From contig JBJHCH010000036.1 in assembly GCA_050485905.1 (NCBI GenBank), positions 1 to 27,766 on the forward strand: 27,766 nt of DNA, given 5' to 3'. The notes under the pieces were generated by a model. The model was not told the DNA's origin and searched no databases. It worked only from the letters and a program-made list of their open reading frames with translations. Made by a program: the position numbers and the translations under genes. Source of the stretch: JAWLCA01 sp050485905 (GTDB lineage Bacteria > Pseudomonadota > Alphaproteobacteria > Rhodobacterales > Rhodobacteraceae). Numbering within the stretch: position 1 is the first letter of the stretch; every line of letters begins with the position of its first letter. Below, piece after piece: positions 6,859 through 14,323 of the stretch.

Positions 6859-7689
6859 ATGTTCGACCGGACATGGACTACCCTGGTCCGCTGCATGCAA
6901 GGCAGATGCCGGACAACGATTTCTGACATTTCCGAAGGAGGTCAGGCGCGGAAGCGGCAGCCCGACGCTTTCGGCGGGCATGTGAGGACGGCGATCGCGG
7001 GCTCATGCGTAGACACCGCAACCGCACCGTATTGCATACATGAACTGGTGATCCGTCCAGCCCTGATGGCTGCTCTCGCTGTCATCTTGCTGATCGGTGC
7101 ACTGCCCGCTGCCGCTGCGGGTGCAGAGCGACTGCCGCGAGAGTTCGTCTACGCGAATGCCCCGGGCTTCATCGGCCACCATAGAGAATTCATCCGCGCG
7201 AGCGCCCCCACATCGGCGCCGGCCGCCGCGCAAGACCTCTGCACCACCTACCCCTGGGCATGTGCGAGGTCAGGCGACAGGCGACCGCTCAGCGCCGCGC
7301 AACTCGGCACGATCGTGGCTGTCAATCTGCGGGTCAACCGGACCACCCGGTCGATCACGGACCGGGCGCAGTATGGCGTTGAGGATCACTGGGCCTTGCC
7401 GACGCGACGGGGTGGGGATTGCGAAGATTTCGCGCTGCTCAAGAAACTGGAACTCATCCGTGCCGGGATCGCGCCGGAACGCATGCTGATTGCGACCCTG
7501 CTGGATCGGCGCCGGCAACCCCATGCCGTCCTCGTCGTGCGCACCGATCACGGCGATTTCGTGCTCGACAATCTGACCAACCGCATCCTGAGCTGGCAGA
7601 AGACCGACTATACCTTCCTGAAGATCCAGGACCCCGATGCGCCCCATCGCTGGCGCGGCATCCTGACCGGCGGAATGCTCTCAAGCTGA
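6859..7689 (+). CDS. LapG-like transglutaminase-fold periplasmic cysteine protease (BTLCP family)
   Basis: The C-terminal 180 residues carry the BTLCP/LapG signature: RRGGDCEDFALLKK with the nucleophilic cysteine, PHAVLVVRTD with the catalytic histidine, and GDFVLDNL with the aspartate. In this family LapG cleaves large surface adhesins in the periplasm and is controlled by the c-di-GMP receptor LapD; neither adhesin nor LapD is in view. A hydrophobic segment (ALAVILLIGALPAAAA) acts as signal or anchor. The ATG at 6859 has a perfect AAGGAGG six bases upstream, but this puts about 65 polar residues ahead of the hydrophobic segment. Starting at GTG 7048 or ATG 7066 would give an ordinary signal peptide, but no ribosome site is visible there. 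The family call is firm; the start is uncertain. Confidence 0.8.
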   Translation: MFDRTWTTLVRCMQGRCRTTISDISEGGQARKRQPDAFGGHVRTAIAGSCVDTATAPYCIHELVIRPALMAALAVILLIGALPAAAAGAERLPREFVYANAPGFIGHHREFIRASAPTSAPAAAQDLCTTYPWACARSGDRRPLSAAQLGTIVAVNLRVNRTTRSITDRAQYGVEDHWALPTRRGGDCEDFALLKKLELIRAGIAPERMLIATLLDRRRQPHAVLVVRTDHGDFVLDNLTNRILSWQKTDYTFLKIQDPDAPHRWRGILTGGMLSS

Positions 7690-7768
7690 ATCGCTGGATC
7701 ACGGGCGAGAACGGGTCGTTCAGTGCCCGCGCGGCGGCGACCGCGCGGGCGACGTCCGAAAAGACGCC

Positions 7769-8236
7769 TCAGTTGACCGAGGCGGCGGAGTTTGCCTGCA
7801 CCGCGCTCACGAACTCGGCCTGGGTCATAGGCAAGACGATCTGGCCGTCGCCGGTCACGTCGGCTGCACCGCGAAAGGTGATGCGGTTGGCTTCCAGTTC
7901 GAGCGCCGGATCGAGCGTGATCGAGAACTGCGCAGCTCCCATGGCATCCGCCGAGGCGTCATTGACGGTGCCGAGCACCACGCCCTCCGAACTCGTCGCG
8001 ATCGCGGCTTCACCGCGCGCCATGGCTTCCGTCGCGGCCTCGACGGCTGCAGCCGCTGCTCCGCCGGCCATGACAGCGCCACCGGCCGCCGCTCCTGCCC
8101 CTGTCGCCGCAGAAGGCGTTTCGACGCCTACCGAGGCGGATGCCCCGCCGTCGACACTGAGATCGAGCGCGCTCGCGCCGCCAGCGGTGAGGGCGAGCAT
8201 GGCGCTCGCGATGGTCAGCTTGCCGATATAGGTCAT
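7769..8236 (-). CDS. Small exported Ala/Gly-rich protein of unknown function
   Basis: The product has a clear Sec signal peptide (MTYIGKLTIASAMLALTAGG, cleavage probably after ASA). A low-complexity Ala/Gly region covers about residues 40-70, followed by a small ordered C-terminal part containing GVVLGTVND. A loop reading DVTGDGQI resembles a degenerate calcium-binding (EF-hand-like) loop lacking the final acidic residue. AAGGAG at 8244-8249 is four bases from the ATG at 8239 and seven from the ATG at 8236, so the second ATG is preferred. It faces away from the next exported protein gene at 8675. The function is not recognised; gene reality rests on the signal peptide and ribosome site. Confidence 0.7.
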   Translation of the reverse strand: MTYIGKLTIASAMLALTAGGASALDLSVDGGASASVGVETPSAATGAGAAAGGAVMAGGAAAAAVEAATEAMARGEAAIATSSEGVVLGTVNDASADAMGAAQFSITLDPALELEANRITFRGAADVTGDGQIVLPMTQAEFVSAVQANSAASVN

Positions 8237-8574
8237 CATGACACTCCTTCTGACTTCGATTACTGACCGCGGTCGATGGTTGCGACCACGGCACTACAGC
8301 AACGAGACTGCGGCGGTGAAGTTTCTCGACGTCGCTCAGGTGTCCTGAGATCGGCAGGCGTCTGCCGGGATTGTGGGGTCGGGCACGGCGGGATCCCGCG
8401 CCTAGAAAGCGATCTCACGCAGCTGTGCACGTGTTTGTTCGGCTGACTGCCCAATGAGGCAGCCAGTGGTGATGGCGTTTGCCGCGGTGTTCGCCTGGCG
8501 GAGCAGTGGCCCGGCAACCCGTCTCGGCGGTTTCGCGCCCCAGGTGATGGCGCCACTGGCGGCGGCCTGCCAAC

Positions 8575-8592
8575 TGCGGAGAAAGCTCCGCA
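8575..8592 (+). other. Perfect 7-bp hairpin upstream of the Gly-rich exported protein gene
   Basis: TGCGGAG and CTCCGCA flank an AAAG loop, giving a perfect seven-pair stem in the leader region 83 bases before the ATG at 8675. No T-run follows on either strand, so it does not look like an intrinsic terminator. It could be an RNA structure in the 5' leader or a protein-binding palindrome. Confidence 0.4.
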
Positions 8593-8674
8593 TAAAACGC
8601 TTGCCGTGGGACATCGTGACCATAGGCTGGACTTCGACGATGCAATGCATCGCGCGGTTGAAAGGGAGACTGCC

Positions 8675-9715
8675 ATGACCCGCCAGACCCGAAACATCTT
8701 CGTTGCCGCCGCGGTTGCTGCGCTGACGCTTGCCCCGGTCCAGGGTGCCGGCCCGTTTCTTGGGGCCGATGCGGCCCATGCCCGCGGCAACGGAAACGGC
8801 GGCGGCAATGGGGGAGGTAATGCAGGCGGCAATGGCGGCGGCCGCGGGGAGGCCGGCGCTGCCGGTCAGGAGCGGGCGGCCGAGGCGCGGGGCGCGTCGG
8901 GTCGCGGTGCCTCGGCGGCTGCCGGTGGGCGCCAGGGCCAGAATGCTCAGTCGCGCGATCCGGTCCGGGGCTTCTTCCAGGCCCTGACCGGGCAGCAGCG
9001 TCGCGCCGAGCCGACGCAGCAGCGCAGGTCGGCAGCTGCCGGGCAGCCACGGGCGCGTGCGGTGGCACCCATGGTGGTCGAGGCCAGCGCGCGGCCGGCG
9101 CCGAGGCCGGATGTGGCCCGTCGCGGCGCGCTCGCGTCCGAACTCAAGGGCCTCAACGCCGCCCATGCCAGCCCGGTCGCCCTCGCCAATGCCGCGCCGG
9201 ACAGCCAGGTCGGCCGCATTGCGACCTATCGGGATGCCGCCCTCGGATCGCTCTCTGCAGGGGCCGATGTCGCGGCGGCGGAGCAGGCCTATGCGGAAGC
9301 CCTGACGGCGCTGGCGGACTACGATGCCACTTACGATGGCCCAACGCTCGCAGAGATCGAGGCGGAACTGGCGCGGCTCGACCCGGACTCGCCCGACTAC
9401 GATCCCGATTATGTCGCGGGGCTGGACGACCCCGAGACCGAGCGCGACAGGCTCGAACAGGAGCGGCTTGCCGCGCAGGACTTCGAGGCGGGCCGGGAAG
9501 AACTGGCTAATGCTGTCGACCTGTCCGAGGCGGAGCTGGCCGCGGCGCGGGACGCCGCCGAGTTGGCCGGGCTGACCGAGGAAGAGGCGCTTCTGGCAGC
9601 TTCGAATGGCCGCGTCCTGTCGCCGGAGGCACTGGCGGAGCTGCGGCGCCTGCTGGAACTCGACTCTGTCCAGGACGAGCAGCAGGAGGCGGTGATCGTC
9701 GTCGAGGCGCCGTGA
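8675..9715 (+). CDS. Exported Gly/Asn-rich protein with acidic helical C-terminus, unknown function
   Basis: The ATG at 8675 is preceded by AAAGGGAG at a good distance and begins a signal peptide (MTRQTRNIFVAAAVAALTLA). The mature N-terminus is a Gly/Asn repeat tract (GNGNGGGNGGGNAGGNGGG) followed by Arg/Gln/Ala-rich disordered sequence. The second half is acidic and strongly helical, with many Ala/Glu/Leu heptad-like stretches and a DPDSPDYDPDY segment. I recognise no enzyme motif. Composition suggests a periplasmic or surface structural or scaffold-like protein. A 254-residue frame on the opposite strand is a high-GC shadow. The coding call rests on signal peptide, ribosome site and length. 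Confidence 0.72.
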   Translation: MTRQTRNIFVAAAVAALTLAPVQGAGPFLGADAAHARGNGNGGGNGGGNAGGNGGGRGEAGAAGQERAAEARGASGRGASAAAGGRQGQNAQSRDPVRGFFQALTGQQRRAEPTQQRRSAAAGQPRARAVAPMVVEASARPAPRPDVARRGALASELKGLNAAHASPVALANAAPDSQVGRIATYRDAALGSLSAGADVAAAEQAYAEALTALADYDATYDGPTLAEIEAELARLDPDSPDYDPDYVAGLDDPETERDRLEQERLAAQDFEAGREELANAVDLSEAELAAARDAAELAGLTEEEALLAASNGRVLSPEALAELRRLLELDSVQDEQQEAVIVVEAP

Positions 9716-9768
9716 CCGCCTGACATCACCCGGCTGGCGGGCGTATCGGACCCGTCGCGTTCAAGGAT

Positions 9769-10056
9769 CTACCTTACAGGTGGCGTTGCTGGTGGGGACT
9801 GCGTTCTGCCCCCCGCCGCGCCGCGGTTCCCGGTGGCCGTGAGCGGTGGGCCAGGGCCGGCAAACTTTCCCGTGGGTGTTCCGCGGCAGACGACATGCTT
9901 CACGAGGCCGGCGACATGGATCGCCATGGCGGCGGCGATACTCACGGCAAAGTAGACAAGGATGGCCCCGATCAGGCCGAGGTCCAACAGGAGCCAGGCC
10001 CCGACCGCACAGGCCAGCGCGAGCATTCCCCCGAGAAGCACAAGCATGATCGCCAT
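9769..10056 (-). CDS. Small membrane protein, two predicted helices
   Basis: The 95-residue frame opens with about 50 strongly hydrophobic residues forming two membrane helices (MLVLLGGMLALACAVGAWLL and GAILVYFAVSIAAAMAIHVA). A Gly/Pro-rich, weakly basic tail of about 40 residues follows. The length of the hydrophobic block makes chance unlikely, but no good ribosome site is visible. The ATG at 10047 is an alternative start. It converges on the exported-protein gene ending at 9715. No function is recognised. Confidence 0.55.
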   Translation of the reverse strand: MAIMLVLLGGMLALACAVGAWLLLDLGLIGAILVYFAVSIAAAMAIHVAGLVKHVVCRGTPTGKFAGPGPPLTATGNRGAAGGRTQSPPATPPVR

Positions 10057-10164
10057 GACTATGGCCCTAGCTTGACCGACCGGCCCCGCCGGCGCATCCG
10101 TTTCTCGCGGAGCGGCAGACCGTCACGGCAGACGTGCGGTCCAGCCTCGCGGCTCGGCGTCAGC

Positions 10165-10440
10165 TTATCCCGCGCAGAGGCGGGGATAGGTCCGAGCGAT
10201 CCGGGTGTTGGCTGCGCGTGCCGGAACTTCGTTTCGCCAACCGGAAATCCTTCCCGGGAGGTCTACCGAGGCCGGGTCAATGCCGCACACCGGTTTGAGC
10301 GCCGCGCCGCGTCGGATCTGCAGCAGGAGCGCGGACGGCGTTCCTGCTTTCGCCAACCACTCTCCGTTGAACATGAGCACCCACCAATCCTCATGTCGTG
10401 AGATCGACCAGAGCCCATGAACCGTCCGGAACGTCCACAT
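10165..10440 (-). CDS. Small conserved-looking Trp-rich protein, unknown function
   Basis: The ATG at 10440 has GGAGG eight bases upstream. The 91-residue product reads as a compact soluble fold with GLWSISRHEDWWVLMFNGEW followed by an Ala-rich helix. This arrangement, a WxI strand then HEDxWxVxFxGE, recurs in small uncharacterised proteobacterial proteins as far as I can recall, but no function is known to me. A GTG three codons earlier (10449) overlaps the ribosome site and is less likely. It lies 108 bases upstream of the small membrane-protein gene on the same strand, so the two may be co-transcribed. Confidence 0.55.
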   Translation of the reverse strand: MWTFRTVHGLWSISRHEDWWVLMFNGEWLAKAGTPSALLLQIRRGAALKPVCGIDPASVDLPGRISGWRNEVPARAANTRIARTYPRLCAG

Positions 10441-10891
10441 CCTTGCCACCTCCGCAATAAAGTTACTCGGTCACTCGCCTAAAGGTAGATCAAGAATACC
10501 GGTTTGTGTGGAAAACATATTTGCTTGAGCGGGAAGTTGCACAACCTATAGGCGAGCACCGTGCCCGCATCGATCTTCCAGTGGCAGACCCCACGACGGC
10601 GACGGGCACGGCGCGATGTCTCGTGAGGGTGCGGCGGGCTGGTGGCAGCAGGTCGGGCTGGCGGGAGTCCGCGCACGATGTGTCGATCCGGCGCGGCGCG
10701 CGCTCACAGCTGCGCGAGGCGGACGGACCTGCACCGCCGGATGCCCTAAGCTGGTTCGGAACGAAGCCGTGGCGCGGGCGTTGTATGGGGGCCATTTGGT
10801 CGTGAAGCGGCAGCTGGGATCGCGCGCAGAATTCGACCAAGGTGCTCGATCTACCTATCAGGTCGCCCGTGGACGAGAATGAAGGAGAAGG
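10441..10891. other. Gene-free stretch of about 450 bases
   Basis: Both strands carry frames of 60-100 codons with Arg/Pro-rich composition and no motif or ribosome site. This is the expected shadow pattern in GC-rich DNA. The segment must include the promoter of the minus-strand small gene (somewhat AT-richer DNA at 10455-10535) and that of the RcnB-like gene. No clear promoter boxes were found. Confidence 0.45.
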
Positions 10892-11239
10892 ATGATGACG
10901 ATCAGATTGCTGGCGATCTGTGCCGCGGTGATGGTCGCGGGGAGTTTCGCGATGCCCGGGGCCGCCGATGCGCGTCCGCCAGGCCACTGCCCGCCCGGGC
11001 TGGCGAAGAAGGCCGTGCCCTGCGTGCCGCCCGGGCAAGTCCGCAACAGCTGGTCGATCGGCGAGCCCCTTCCACGTGGCACCCGCTACGTCGTCATCGA
11101 CGACTACTGGCGCTACGGCCTGCCGCGCCCGTCGCGGGGCACGCAGTATGTCCGGGTCGACAACGACGTCCTGCGTATCGCGGTCGAGACCGCGCGGGTG
11201 GTCGAGAGCCTGCAAACGATCGGTAGGTTGTTGAACTGA
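10892..11239 (+). CDS. RcnB-like small periplasmic protein
   Basis: AAGGAG at 10882-10887 precedes two adjacent ATGs (10892 and 10895). The second is at the better spacing. A signal peptide (LLAICAAVMVAGSFAMPGAA) leads to a mature protein of about 85 residues. It has PPGHCPPGLAKK, a Pro-rich linker, then RGTRYVVIDDYWRYGLP and QYVRVDNDVLRIAVET. The C-terminal pattern matches the RcnB-type domain, named after the periplasmic E. coli protein linked to nickel/cobalt homeostasis. Most alphaproteobacterial members have no known role. Two cysteines in the mature part could form a disulfide. Monocistronic in appearance. The family is fairly secure; metal involvement is not shown by the sequence. Confidence 0.75.
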   Translation: MMTIRLLAICAAVMVAGSFAMPGAADARPPGHCPPGLAKKAVPCVPPGQVRNSWSIGEPLPRGTRYVVIDDYWRYGLPRPSRGTQYVRVDNDVLRIAVETARVVESLQTIGRLLN

Positions 11240-11785
11240 GGCGCCTTGGGCTAGCCAGTCACGTGGCTGCGCGGGCCGCATCCGTTGGGTAGGCGGCGCG
11301 ATTTAAGCGGAGATCCGCAACGGTGGTAGACCGAGACGCTCGATCCCCAAGCTGAGCGAGCCCTACCGCCTGAATGAACTCGCCGAGCGCGTGATCCGTG
11401 CCGTTGAGGGTTAGCGGAGGCTTGAGAACCGGGAGCTGGCCGCGCCAAGAGGCATCCCCCTCGCTCGAGCCCCTGTTTCTAGGATTTCGACCCGCATGGG
11501 AACGTGCCCGTCCATGCCCAAGTAGGACACAAGCCATTCCTGTTCCCCGGGCGTCAGCACGCGTCGATCAATGGGACCGACCGGACGGACGGCACGCTGA
11601 CCGCCCGGGACGCATTTGCGGTGTTGCGACACCTGCTGCACGAGACTACAGCACATCATGACCGGAGCGGGCTGCCACTGACTGCACAGAGGAACAGCCG
11701 ATGGCTCACGACCATCGCGTCCCTCGCGAGGATCCGCTCCGGGTCTAGCAGGCGCGGATCTCGATAAGCGACCCGCTCGCAAGCG
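11240..11785. other. Gene-free stretch holding the left copy of a diverged direct repeat
   Basis: No frame with a ribosome site or known motif was found. The minus-strand frame at 11411-11782 contains a short segment (EQEWL....GMDG.VPM) that also appears in the right repeat copy near 18830-18890. The frame diverges afterwards, as if by frameshift. The remainder could be relic coding sequence. Confidence 0.45.
11416..11586 (+). repeat. Diverged direct repeat, left copy
   Basis: This segment aligns with 18751-18922 in the same orientation. Shared blocks include GGAGGCTT at the left end, GGCATCCCC, CTAGGA.TTCG, CATGGGAACGT, CCGTCCATGCCC, AGCCATTCCTGTTCCC and GGGACCGACCGGA at the right end. By eye roughly two thirds to three quarters of positions agree with few gaps. 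The best conserved parts are not codon-periodic, so it may be a non-coding element or a decayed gene end. Together the copies enclose the signalling and sugar genes. Confidence 0.7.
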
Positions 11786-12487
11786 CTAGGCTGCTACATG
11801 TGCCAACGAAGGCGTGGGGGTTGGTAGGCTGTAGCCACGGCCCCAGACGGTCTCGATGTGCGATCCGGCCCCAAGAGCATCGCTCAGCTTCTTGCGAATC
11901 TTGCAGATGTAGACATCGATCACTTTGGGTTCAGGTTCGTCCAAGCCACCGTAGAGGTGATTGAGGAATGCCTCTTTCGTCACCGTCGCTCCCTTGCGCA
12001 GGACCAGCACCTCAAGGATTTGATATTCGCGGCGCGACAGGCTGAGTGGTGTATCATCGACCTGTGCCGACTTGTCGTCGAGATTGATTGACAGGCGACC
12101 GACCTGGACCGTCGATGCGGCATGGCCGTGCGACCGACGAACGATGGCGCGGATCCGCGCGATCAGCTCATCGCCGTGAAACGGCTTGGGCAGGAAGTCG
12201 TCAGCGCCGAGCCCAAAGCAGTGCAGCCTGTGGTCGGTGCCGCCATCGCCGGTCAGAATGAGAACGGGTGTGTCGATACGCTTGTTGCGCAGCGCGCGCA
12301 GCACCTTGCTGCCATGCATGTCCGGCAGGTTCAGATCCAGCACGATCAGGTCGTAGTCGTAGATCGCGGCAAGTTCGATCGCCTCTTCTCCCCGCGTGGT
12401 AGTCGTGGACTTCAGGCCAGCTCGTTCGAGCTGCATCTCCAGCACGCGGGCCACGTTGATCTCGTCTTCGACAATCAGAATGCGCAT
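11786..12487 (-). CDS. CtrA-like OmpR-family response regulator
   Basis: The N-terminal receiver domain has the acidic pair (VEDE), the phosphoacceptor D51 in IVLDLNLPDM, the switch threonine in ILTGD, and the lysine in LPKPFHGDE. The C-terminal winged helix (about 125-225) has FLNHLYGGLDEPEPKVIDVY, CKIRKKL and IETVWGRGY, the signature of CtrA, the alphaproteobacterial cell-cycle or motility regulator. The receiver is more diverged from canonical CtrA (for example TTTTTRGEEAIELAAIYDYD). I therefore read this as a CtrA paralogue rather than the main CtrA. It lies 257 bases downstream of the PAS histidine kinase on the same strand and is the obvious candidate partner. The start ATG at 12487 has GGGGTAGAGA upstream. 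Confidence 0.88.
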   Translation of the reverse strand: MRILIVEDEINVARVLEMQLERAGLKSTTTTRGEEAIELAAIYDYDLIVLDLNLPDMHGSKVLRALRNKRIDTPVLILTGDGGTDHRLHCFGLGADDFLPKPFHGDELIARIRAIVRRSHGHAASTVQVGRLSINLDDKSAQVDDTPLSLSRREYQILEVLVLRKGATVTKEAFLNHLYGGLDEPEPKVIDVYICKIRKKLSDALGAGSHIETVWGRGYSLPTPTPSLAHVAA

Positions 12488-12581
12488 TCTCTACCCCGAT
12501 TTCATTTACACAGCACCCGACTTCCAGCGCCGACCCGCGTGGCGAGTTAATGTTTCGTATGGGCTGCGGATTCGCCGTAGG

Positions 12582-12600
12582 TTTGCAGCAAATATGCAAA
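12582..12600. promoter_or_regulatory. Inverted repeat TTTGCA-N7-TGCAAA upstream of the CtrA-like gene
   Basis: A perfect 6-bp dyad with a 7-base spacer lies 95 bases upstream of the response-regulator start. It sits in an AT-richer patch between the kinase and regulator genes. It has the form of a dimer-binding operator and could serve autoregulation or another regulator. It does not match the CtrA box (TTAA-N7-TTAA). Confidence 0.4.
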
Positions 12601-12744
12601 GAGTTCGCATCAAGTTGTAAGCAAACCGGCGCGACAGTCACATCACTCCAATAATCGCGATCCTGTCGACCAGTGCGGGGTATACCCCACGCAGAGCCAG
12701 AAATAGACAATTCTTGGCGGCACGAGCCGACAAGCAATCAGCGA

Positions 12745-14322
12745 TTACCGGGTCGGTCCAGCTCCAAAGGCGACGGGCAGATGCAGTTCTACCGTAGTGC
12801 CGCTGCCAACCTGGCTTTGCAGACGCAGTTCCCCGCCTGCGATGCGGGCAATGCCTTCGACGAGACTGAGGCCTAGCCCGATGCCCTGACCGACCTCGCG
12901 CATCGTGAAGAAGGGCTCGCGCGCCTTTGCGAGCGTGTCATCGTTCATGCCGATGCCCTGGTCGTTGACTGCAAGAATGATGATCGGCCGACCGTTTGTG
13001 GTGTCCCGTTGGCACGCCCGGGTCGTTAGTCGGATCTCGCCGCCCGCGGGCATCGCGGCGACCGCATTTGAAAGCATTTCCCCGACAGCCTCTCTCAGCA
13101 TGCCGGTCTCGAGTTCGACAAATGACCCGGGCGCACGAAGATCGCAGGTCAGTTTGTGATGCTGTCCGAAGCGGCCGGCAAATTCCTCGGCTATTCGATC
13201 AAGGCAGGGGTCGATCTCGACACGGTCAGGTCGGGAGGTGCTGTGGCCCGAATAGACGAGGAGGCGGCTTACCAGGACTGCCGCCCTCTCCGCTGCGGCG
13301 ATACCGGCATTGAGTGCCGGAAGAAGTTCCGGTCGATCGGCCAACTTGTTCTCGAGTATCTCCAACTTCCCCAGAACGACTACGAGAATGTTGTTCAGGT
13401 TGTGCGCCAAACCGCCTGTCAACTGGCTGACGACCGCATCGCGATCAATCTGGCGGCTCTGGGCCTCGGCACGCATCTGTTCGGTCACGTCCTCGACGAC
13501 ACCCACGAGGGTCAACGTCTCATCCCCAGGTCCGACGATCGGGACGGCCTTCATGTCGAGGTGTCGTGCGGCTGCGTCCGCTGGCGAGATCCGGATGCGG
13601 AGAGAGAAGGGATTTCCATCCCGGATCGCCCGGTGCAGCTGGTCCTTGGTCGCAGATCGGTCGTGATCCGCGATCGCTGTCAGCCAATGCTCCGCCACAT
13701 CGATGCCGAAAAGCGCACAGAAGCGCCGGCTCGCCTGCACCACCCTGCCTGACGCATCTGCGCGAAAGATGCCGACAGGGAGCGCCTCGTAGAAGGTGCG
13801 AAGTTCGCGGTTGGTCCGCTCCAGTTGCTCGTTCGCCGCCTCAAGTCGGGTGTTCAGGTCACCCAGCTCTTCGTTGGCTGTGGCGAGTGCATTCCGGGCG
13901 TCCAGCAGTTCGCGCTCGTAGCGCCGACGGTCCGTCGCATTGAAGACGGTGATCCGGATGAAGGTTGCCTTGCCGGTGGGGTCGCGCCGTTCGATCGCAT
14001 TGACGAGCACGGGGATCGGCGTGCCATCCTTGGCGATCAGATCGAGCGCCACTTCGTTGAAGAACCCCTGCATGCGCAGCATTGGCACGAAGTGGGTTTC
14101 GTAGAAGATCTTGCCCGCGATGCTGAGCAGGTTCTGGAAATTCCGGCCCAACAGCTCTTCTGGCCCGTGGCCGGTCCAGGCCAGGAAAGTCGCATTCACC
14201 CGGTCGATGCGGCCGTCGGGCTCAAGCGAGAGATAGCCACAGGGCGCGTGTTCGTAGAGATCCTCGATGTCCTCGGTGCCAAACGGGACCTTGGGGGAGT
14301 AGAGTTGTCGGATCGGCGTCAT
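12745..14322 (-). CDS. PAS-PAS sensor histidine kinase
   Basis: The 525-residue protein has no membrane segment and should be cytoplasmic. PAS 1 (about 20-130) contains APCGYLSLEPDGRI and an ETHFVPMLRMQG stretch like that in RsbP-type PAS domains. A coiled coil (about 133-178) leads to PAS 2 (about 178-283). The kinase core follows: H-box LTGGLAHNLNN (H307), N-box EMLSNAVAAMP (N419), G1 DQGIGM (454-459), the F-box region PFFTMREVGQG, and GIGLGLSLVEG. The residue after the phospho-histidine is Asn instead of the usual acidic residue. The ATG at 14322 follows the upstream hydrolase stop by one base (TGAAATG), giving tight coupling. The hydrolase probably supplies or binds the sensed molecule, and the CtrA-like regulator downstream is the likely target. 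Confidence 0.9.
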   Translation of the reverse strand: MTPIRQLYSPKVPFGTEDIEDLYEHAPCGYLSLEPDGRIDRVNATFLAWTGHGPEELLGRNFQNLLSIAGKIFYETHFVPMLRMQGFFNEVALDLIAKDGTPIPVLVNAIERRDPTGKATFIRITVFNATDRRRYERELLDARNALATANEELGDLNTRLEAANEQLERTNRELRTFYEALPVGIFRADASGRVVQASRRFCALFGIDVAEHWLTAIADHDRSATKDQLHRAIRDGNPFSLRIRISPADAAARHLDMKAVPIVGPGDETLTLVGVVEDVTEQMRAEAQSRQIDRDAVVSQLTGGLAHNLNNILVVVLGKLEILENKLADRPELLPALNAGIAAAERAAVLVSRLLVYSGHSTSRPDRVEIDPCLDRIAEEFAGRFGQHHKLTCDLRAPGSFVELETGMLREAVGEMLSNAVAAMPAGGEIRLTTRACQRDTTNGRPIIILAVNDQGIGMNDDTLAKAREPFFTMREVGQGIGLGLSLVEGIARIAGGELRLQSQVGSGTTVELHLPVAFGAGPTR

Positions 14323-14323
14323 T

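Noticed and set aside
8402..9166. 254-codon minus-strand frame opposite the Gly/Asn-rich exported protein
   Set aside because: The plus-strand gene has a ribosome site and signal peptide. The antisense frame is Arg/Pro/Ala-rich with no structure, typical of GC-rich shadows.
10490..11281. 263-codon minus-strand frame covering the RcnB-like gene
   Set aside because: Antisense to a gene with a good ribosome site and signal peptide. No family resemblance.
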